Below, in pieces: positions 13,887 through 16,293 of a stretch of 16,293 bases of DNA. Origin of the DNA: an uncultured Oscillospiraceae bacterium. Lineage in GTDB: Bacteria > Bacillota > Clostridia > Oscillospirales > Oscillospiraceae. The notes under the pieces are model-generated. The model was given only the letters and a program-made list of their open reading frames with translations. It was not told where the DNA came from and did not search any database. The stretch spans positions 1 to 16,293 of the forward strand of contig CAKTQM010000038.1 of the NCBI GenBank assembly GCA_934597125.1, given 5' to 3'. Numbering within the stretch: position 1 is the stretch's first letter; the number at the start of each line of letters is the position of its first letter. The position numbers and the translations under genes are program-made.

Positions 13887-15155
13887 TTATTGCAGCCGCC
13901 AGCTTCCATCACCGGAGGTCTCCGGCGTCAGGGAGAAGAAGGTCTGGAGAGCCCGCACCATATAGGCCGTGTCGCGTCCGCCCGCCGTTTCAAAGGCGGA
14001 GTGCATAGCCAGCTGGGCAAGGCCGATGTCCGCCATGTTCAGGGACACCTGGGTGTTGGCGATGCTGCCAAGGGTGGAGCCGCCCGCCATGTCGGGGCGG
14101 TTGGCGTACCGCTGGAAGGGCACCTGCGCCCGTTCGCACACCGTTTGAAACAGCGCCGCCGACACGGCGTCGGTGGTATAGCGCTGGCTGGCGTTATATT
14201 TCAGCACCACGCCGCCGTTCATGGTGACGGTGTGGTTCCGGTCGGCAAACTCCGGATGGTTGGGATGCGCCGCGTGGGCATTGTCGCAGGACAGCAGGAA
14301 GCTGCCCGCCGCCATGGTGCGCAGGGAAATGCCCAAGGTGTCGCAGATCCGCTCCAGCGTCTCCCGCAGGAAGGTGGAGGCCGCGCCCTGCTTGGTCTGA
14401 CTGCCCACCTCCTCATTGTCGAACAGACAGTAGACGCGGCAGGCGGCGCTCTCCTCCACCGTCAGGAAGCCCTGCAGGGAGGCGAAGGCGCACTGCAGGT
14501 CATCCAGCCGCGGCGCGGAAATGTAATCGCCCCACTCCATACCTGGCTGGGGATTATAGAGAAACAGGTCGTGGGTCAGCAGGTCATCCTCCCCTACCCC
14601 CGCCGCCCGGGCGATACGGCGGCGGAAGCCGTCCTTTTCCCCGTACAGGGGCTGCATATCCACGGCGAAGTTATATTTCGTGCCGTTGTTGGCGTCACGG
14701 TTCATGTGGATGGCAACGTTGGGGATCAGCGCCGCCGGCTCCTGAAGATCCACCAGACGCATGGCGACGCCCGTCCCCGTCCGTACTATGGCGCGGCCCG
14801 CGATGCTGAGGGGGCGATCCATCCAGCTGGCGCACAGCATGCCGCCGTAGCCCTCCACGCTGAGACGGGTGCCGTTTTCCCCCGCCAGCTGGGCGTTTTC
14901 CTTGATCTTGAAGGCGGGGCTGTCGCTGTGGGCGGCGGTCATCATAAAGGCGGCGGGGCGGCCCTTGGGCAGCTGAAAGGCAATCAGGGACGAGCCGTTG
15001 CGGGTCACATAGTACCGGCCCTCCGGCTCCAGCGTCCACTCCTCCGTCTCCCGCAGGGGACGGTAGTCTCTCTGTTCCAGCAGCTTTGCCGTGTGAGCCA
15101 CCGCCTGAAAGGCGGTGGGGCTGGCGGCAATATAGGAAAACAGCGCTTGATTCAT
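13887..15155 (-). CDS. M18 family aminopeptidase (ApeB-like)
   Basis: Cytosolic zinc aminopeptidase that removes N-terminal residues from peptides; M18 enzymes favour acidic or neutral residues. The protein is 422 residues, the normal bacterial length. Metal and catalytic motifs seen: TAAHSDSPAFKIK with His76 and Asp78, LDDLQ near 219, CLFDNEEVGSQTKQGAAS with the Glu pair at 248-249, and SCDNAHAAHPNHPEF with Asp291 and the following histidines. Near the C-terminus are GGSTLGSI and LNMADIGLAQLAMHSAFETAG, holding the last zinc-ligand histidine. AAGGAGG lies eight bases before the ATG. It starts 13 bases after the DUF1275 gene's stop, so it is the second gene of that operon. No sign of damage. 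The specificity (aspartyl or other) is not readable from sequence. Confidence 0.95.
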   Translation of the reverse strand: MNQALFSYIAASPTAFQAVAHTAKLLEQRDYRPLRETEEWTLEPEGRYYVTRNGSSLIAFQLPKGRPAAFMMTAAHSDSPAFKIKENAQLAGENGTRLSVEGYGGMLCASWMDRPLSIAGRAIVRTGTGVAMRLVDLQEPAALIPNVAIHMNRDANNGTKYNFAVDMQPLYGEKDGFRRRIARAAGVGEDDLLTHDLFLYNPQPGMEWGDYISAPRLDDLQCAFASLQGFLTVEESAACRVYCLFDNEEVGSQTKQGAASTFLRETLERICDTLGISLRTMAAGSFLLSCDNAHAAHPNHPEFADRNHTVTMNGGVVLKYNASQRYTTDAVSAALFQTVCERAQVPFQRYANRPDMAGGSTLGSIANTQVSLNMADIGLAQLAMHSAFETAGGRDTAYMVRALQTFFSLTPETSGDGSWRLQ

Positions 15156-15168
15156 ATGGGTAGCCTCC

Positions 15169-15855
15169 TTATCCTTTCTCTGTCACAATCAGCTGCAGGG
15201 CCTCGGCTTTTTCCTCCTGCACTGTCAGGAAGAAGGCCCAGACGATCAGCGGCAGCACCCATAGTGCCCCGCGGACGCCCCAGAAATGGGACGCCCCCAC
15301 GCCCACCACCGCGCCGATGTGAAAGCACAGCAGCGTGGACAGGAAAAAAGCCATCCGGTGCAGCTGCTTGCGGTCTTTGCCGCACAGATACTCGGCAAAG
15401 GCCAGGGACGCCTGTTTGGTGTTGTTGGTGGAGAAAATGGTGGCGCTGTAGAAATCCTGCGCGCCGCGAAAGCTGCTCCACTGGACGCTCATGGCGAAGA
15501 AAATGGGATACAGCGCCAGCACCGCCTCCGCCTCCGCCGGAATGAAGCACTCCCCCACCGCCGCGGCGGCGGTGATGCAGGGCGACAGCCGTCGCATGTT
15601 CACGCCCCATTTGAAGGGCAGCAGCACCGTCAGCATGGTGCCCGCCACATAGATGGCGAACGCGCCGAAATGCTCCAGCACGTTGAAGCCCCGGCCATAC
15701 AGGGCATCCACCACCAGCTCCAGCAGGTTCATGGTCTGGGCGCTGCCCATGACGCCGCAGCGGCACAAAATAGCGTAAGCGCCGAAAAAGCCGCCCACGC
15801 AGGCAAAGGCCAGGTGGCGGTACCAGTCGATATTCTTTCTTTTGTAAAGAGGCAT
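15169..15855 (-). CDS. YoaK/DUF1275 family membrane protein
   Basis: Integral membrane protein of 228 residues and unknown function. The opening helix HLAFACVGGFFGAYAILCRC, then GVMGSAQTMNLLELV, matches the DUF1275 pattern G-G-x3-A-Y---R-G-V---AQT-N. A second family block is FAMSVQWSSFRGAQDFYSAT, followed by IFSTNNTKQA, where the family usually has a TGN-type triplet. About six or seven hydrophobic segments are visible. The start at 15855 (MPLYKRKNIDW) has GGAGG seven bases upstream. A longer frame to 15954 would run over the promoter. It is the first gene of an operon with the M18 aminopeptidase and is divergent from the T-box leader. The family is sometimes discussed as a transporter, but no function is established that I can rely on. 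Confidence 0.85.
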   Translation of the reverse strand: MPLYKRKNIDWYRHLAFACVGGFFGAYAILCRCGVMGSAQTMNLLELVVDALYGRGFNVLEHFGAFAIYVAGTMLTVLLPFKWGVNMRRLSPCITAAAAVGECFIPAEAEAVLALYPIFFAMSVQWSSFRGAQDFYSATIFSTNNTKQASLAFAEYLCGKDRKQLHRMAFFLSTLLCFHIGAVVGVGASHFWGVRGALWVLPLIVWAFFLTVQEEKAEALQLIVTEKG

Positions 15856-15885
15856 ACCGTTTCCTCCCGTGCAAATCTCCTCATC

Positions 15886-15913
15886 AGTATACCATACTTT
15901 CCCCCTTGGGCAA
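15886..15913 (-). promoter_or_regulatory. Promoter of the DUF1275-M18 operon
   Basis: On the minus strand TTGCCC (15913-15908), 16-base spacer, TATACT (15891-15886), about 30 bases before the DUF1275 start codon. Confidence 0.75.
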
Positions 15914-15920
15914 TGGTGAA

Positions 15921-15962
15921 AACGACGAAAAAACGCAAAAAATACCGTTGACAACGACGAAA
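15921..15962. repeat. 10-bp direct repeat in the divergent promoter region
   Basis: AACGACGAAA at 15921-15930 and again at 15953-15962, 32 bases apart, close to three helical turns. The second copy begins at the last base of the T-box promoter's -35 hexamer. A regulator-binding role is possible but unproven. Confidence 0.55.
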
Positions 15963-15975
15963 GATGTGGTAAAAT
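15948..15975 (+). promoter_or_regulatory. Promoter of the T-box transcript
   Basis: TTGACA (15948-15953), 16-base spacer, TAAAAT (15970-15975). The expected RNA start is near 15982, just before the first T-box stem I sequence. Confidence 0.85.
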
Positions 15976-15981
15976 AAGGGC

Positions 15982-16216
15982 AACATTGCGATACGGTCAT
16001 GAGGAAACGAGTCCGGTCATGCCGCCCAGAGCGAGAAGGGGACGGTGCAAGCCCTTCGGGAACGGCAGACGGGACAGCCACTTCCGAGCCTGCGGCGACG
16101 AGCCGCACGCTTCGTCCCCGTTACCGGACGGCTGAGATGACGGCCTTGCCGTCAAATTAGGGTGGTACCGTGAAGCGTCGCTTCGCCCCTATGTGGGGCG
16201 GGGCGTTTTTGTTTTT
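15982..16216 (+). promoter_or_regulatory. T-box riboswitch leader, specifier best read as GCC (Ala)
   Basis: An RNA leader that senses uncharged tRNA and lets transcription continue into the downstream gene. Stem I: the K-turn pairing GGAA (16003-16006) with TTCC (16082-16085), and above the specifier loop GTCC (16011-16014) with GGAC (16072-16075). The 3' side of the loop is AGCCAC, in which GCC (16077-16079), followed by the usual purine, fits the specifier position, giving tRNA-Ala. The apical part has GAAGGG/CCCTTC around GGTGCAAG, with an AGAGCGAG bulge before it. A hairpin GACGGC-CTT-GCCGTC (16139-16153) fits stem III. The T-box sequence TTAGGGTGGTACCGTG is at 16157-16172. Its bulge TGGT predicts a tRNA ending in ACCA, as tRNA-Ala does. 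The expected AGTA S-turn is not seen (AGTC instead), so the specifier is less certain than the T-box call. Confidence 0.93.
16179..16216 (+). terminator. T-box regulated terminator
   Basis: CGCTTCGCCCC (16179-16189), loop TATGT, GGGGCGGGGCG (16195-16205), an 11-bp stem with two G-T wobbles, then TTTTTGTTTTT. Its left arm overlaps the 3' side of the antiterminator (CGCCCCT), as expected for mutually exclusive folds. Confidence 0.92.
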
Positions 16217-16227
16217 GGAGGTGAGAG

Positions 16228-16293
16228 ATGGGTTATCACATCATCGACATGGCGTCCGATCCCCGGTGCGGGCAGTTTGCCTATTTCCGGCAG
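16228..16293 (+). CDS. Partial CDS, probable CatA-like O-acetyltransferase N-terminus
   Basis: Only the first 22 codons are in the window (MGYHIIDMASDPRCGQFAYF, then RQ). The ATG is well supported: GGAGG at 16217-16221 with a six-base gap, directly after the T-box terminator. The pattern xxxxIDxxxxxRxxxFxxF resembles the start of chloramphenicol acetyltransferase type A and its CatA-like relatives, in which an I-D near residue 6 and a phenylalanine or tyrosine near residue 20 are usual. It does not match the start of AlaRS or any other aminoacyl-tRNA synthetase I know. With so little sequence the family is a guess; the existence of the gene is not. Confidence 0.6.
   Translation, partial: MGYHIIDMASDPRCGQFAYFRQ

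Noticed and set aside
13842..15545. A 567-codon open frame on the + strand.
   Set aside because: Antisense to the M18 aminopeptidase and DUF1275 genes, with an amino acid make-up skewed to Gly, Arg and His and no domain motif.
15884..16108. A 74-codon frame on the minus strand opposite the T-box.
   Set aside because: It covers the divergent promoters and stem I of the T-box on the opposite strand; the RNA element explains the sequence.

Overview
The window looks like chromosomal DNA of a GC-rich Clostridia bacterium, most plausibly an Oscillospiraceae-type gut anaerobe. The signs are strong AAGGAGG-type ribosome binding sites, consensus sigma-A promoters, a T-box leader, a Clostridia-style mltG-U32 neighbourhood, and lipoproteins of Firmicutes type. 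This assignment is inference; no marker gene is present. Thirteen complete genes and two partial ones are supported. Most are housekeeping genes, and I see no phage, IS or CRISPR.

Layout. 1-1268: the 3' part of an NCS2 purine permease and its terminator. 1329-1829 (-): a small DUF6512-like membrane protein. 1889-3409 (+): a TrkH/KtrB potassium channel subunit behind a perfect TTGACA-18-TATAAT promoter. 3410-3629: an intergenic block of hairpin-forming repeats. 3630-6571 (-): a two-gene operon of related lipoproteins of unknown function, built from a recurring module. 6583-8542 (-): murC followed by a prolyl-tRNA editing protein. 8580-8629: a compact two-way promoter serving murC and, in the other direction, the CCA-adding enzyme (8671-9990, +). 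10030-13815 (-): the operon tmk-mltG-U32/trhP-maltose acetyltransferase-like gene, closed by a terminator shared with cca. 13847-15913 (-): a DUF1275 membrane protein and an M18 aminopeptidase. 15948-16293 (+): a complete T-box leader followed by the first 22 codons of a probable CatA-like acetyltransferase.

Functionally the window covers cell-wall synthesis and termination (murC, mltG), tRNA maturation, modification and quality control (cca, trhP, proX), dTTP supply (tmk), peptide turnover (M18), and purine and potassium transport. The two most unusual items are the T-box, whose specifier reads best as an alanine codon although the gene behind it is not an aminoacyl-tRNA synthetase, and the lipoprotein pair, which carries three copies of a module I do not recognise. 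Gene starts were set from ribosome binding sites and promoters. In two places (1889 and 6571) a naive TTG start is really the -35 box of the promoter.
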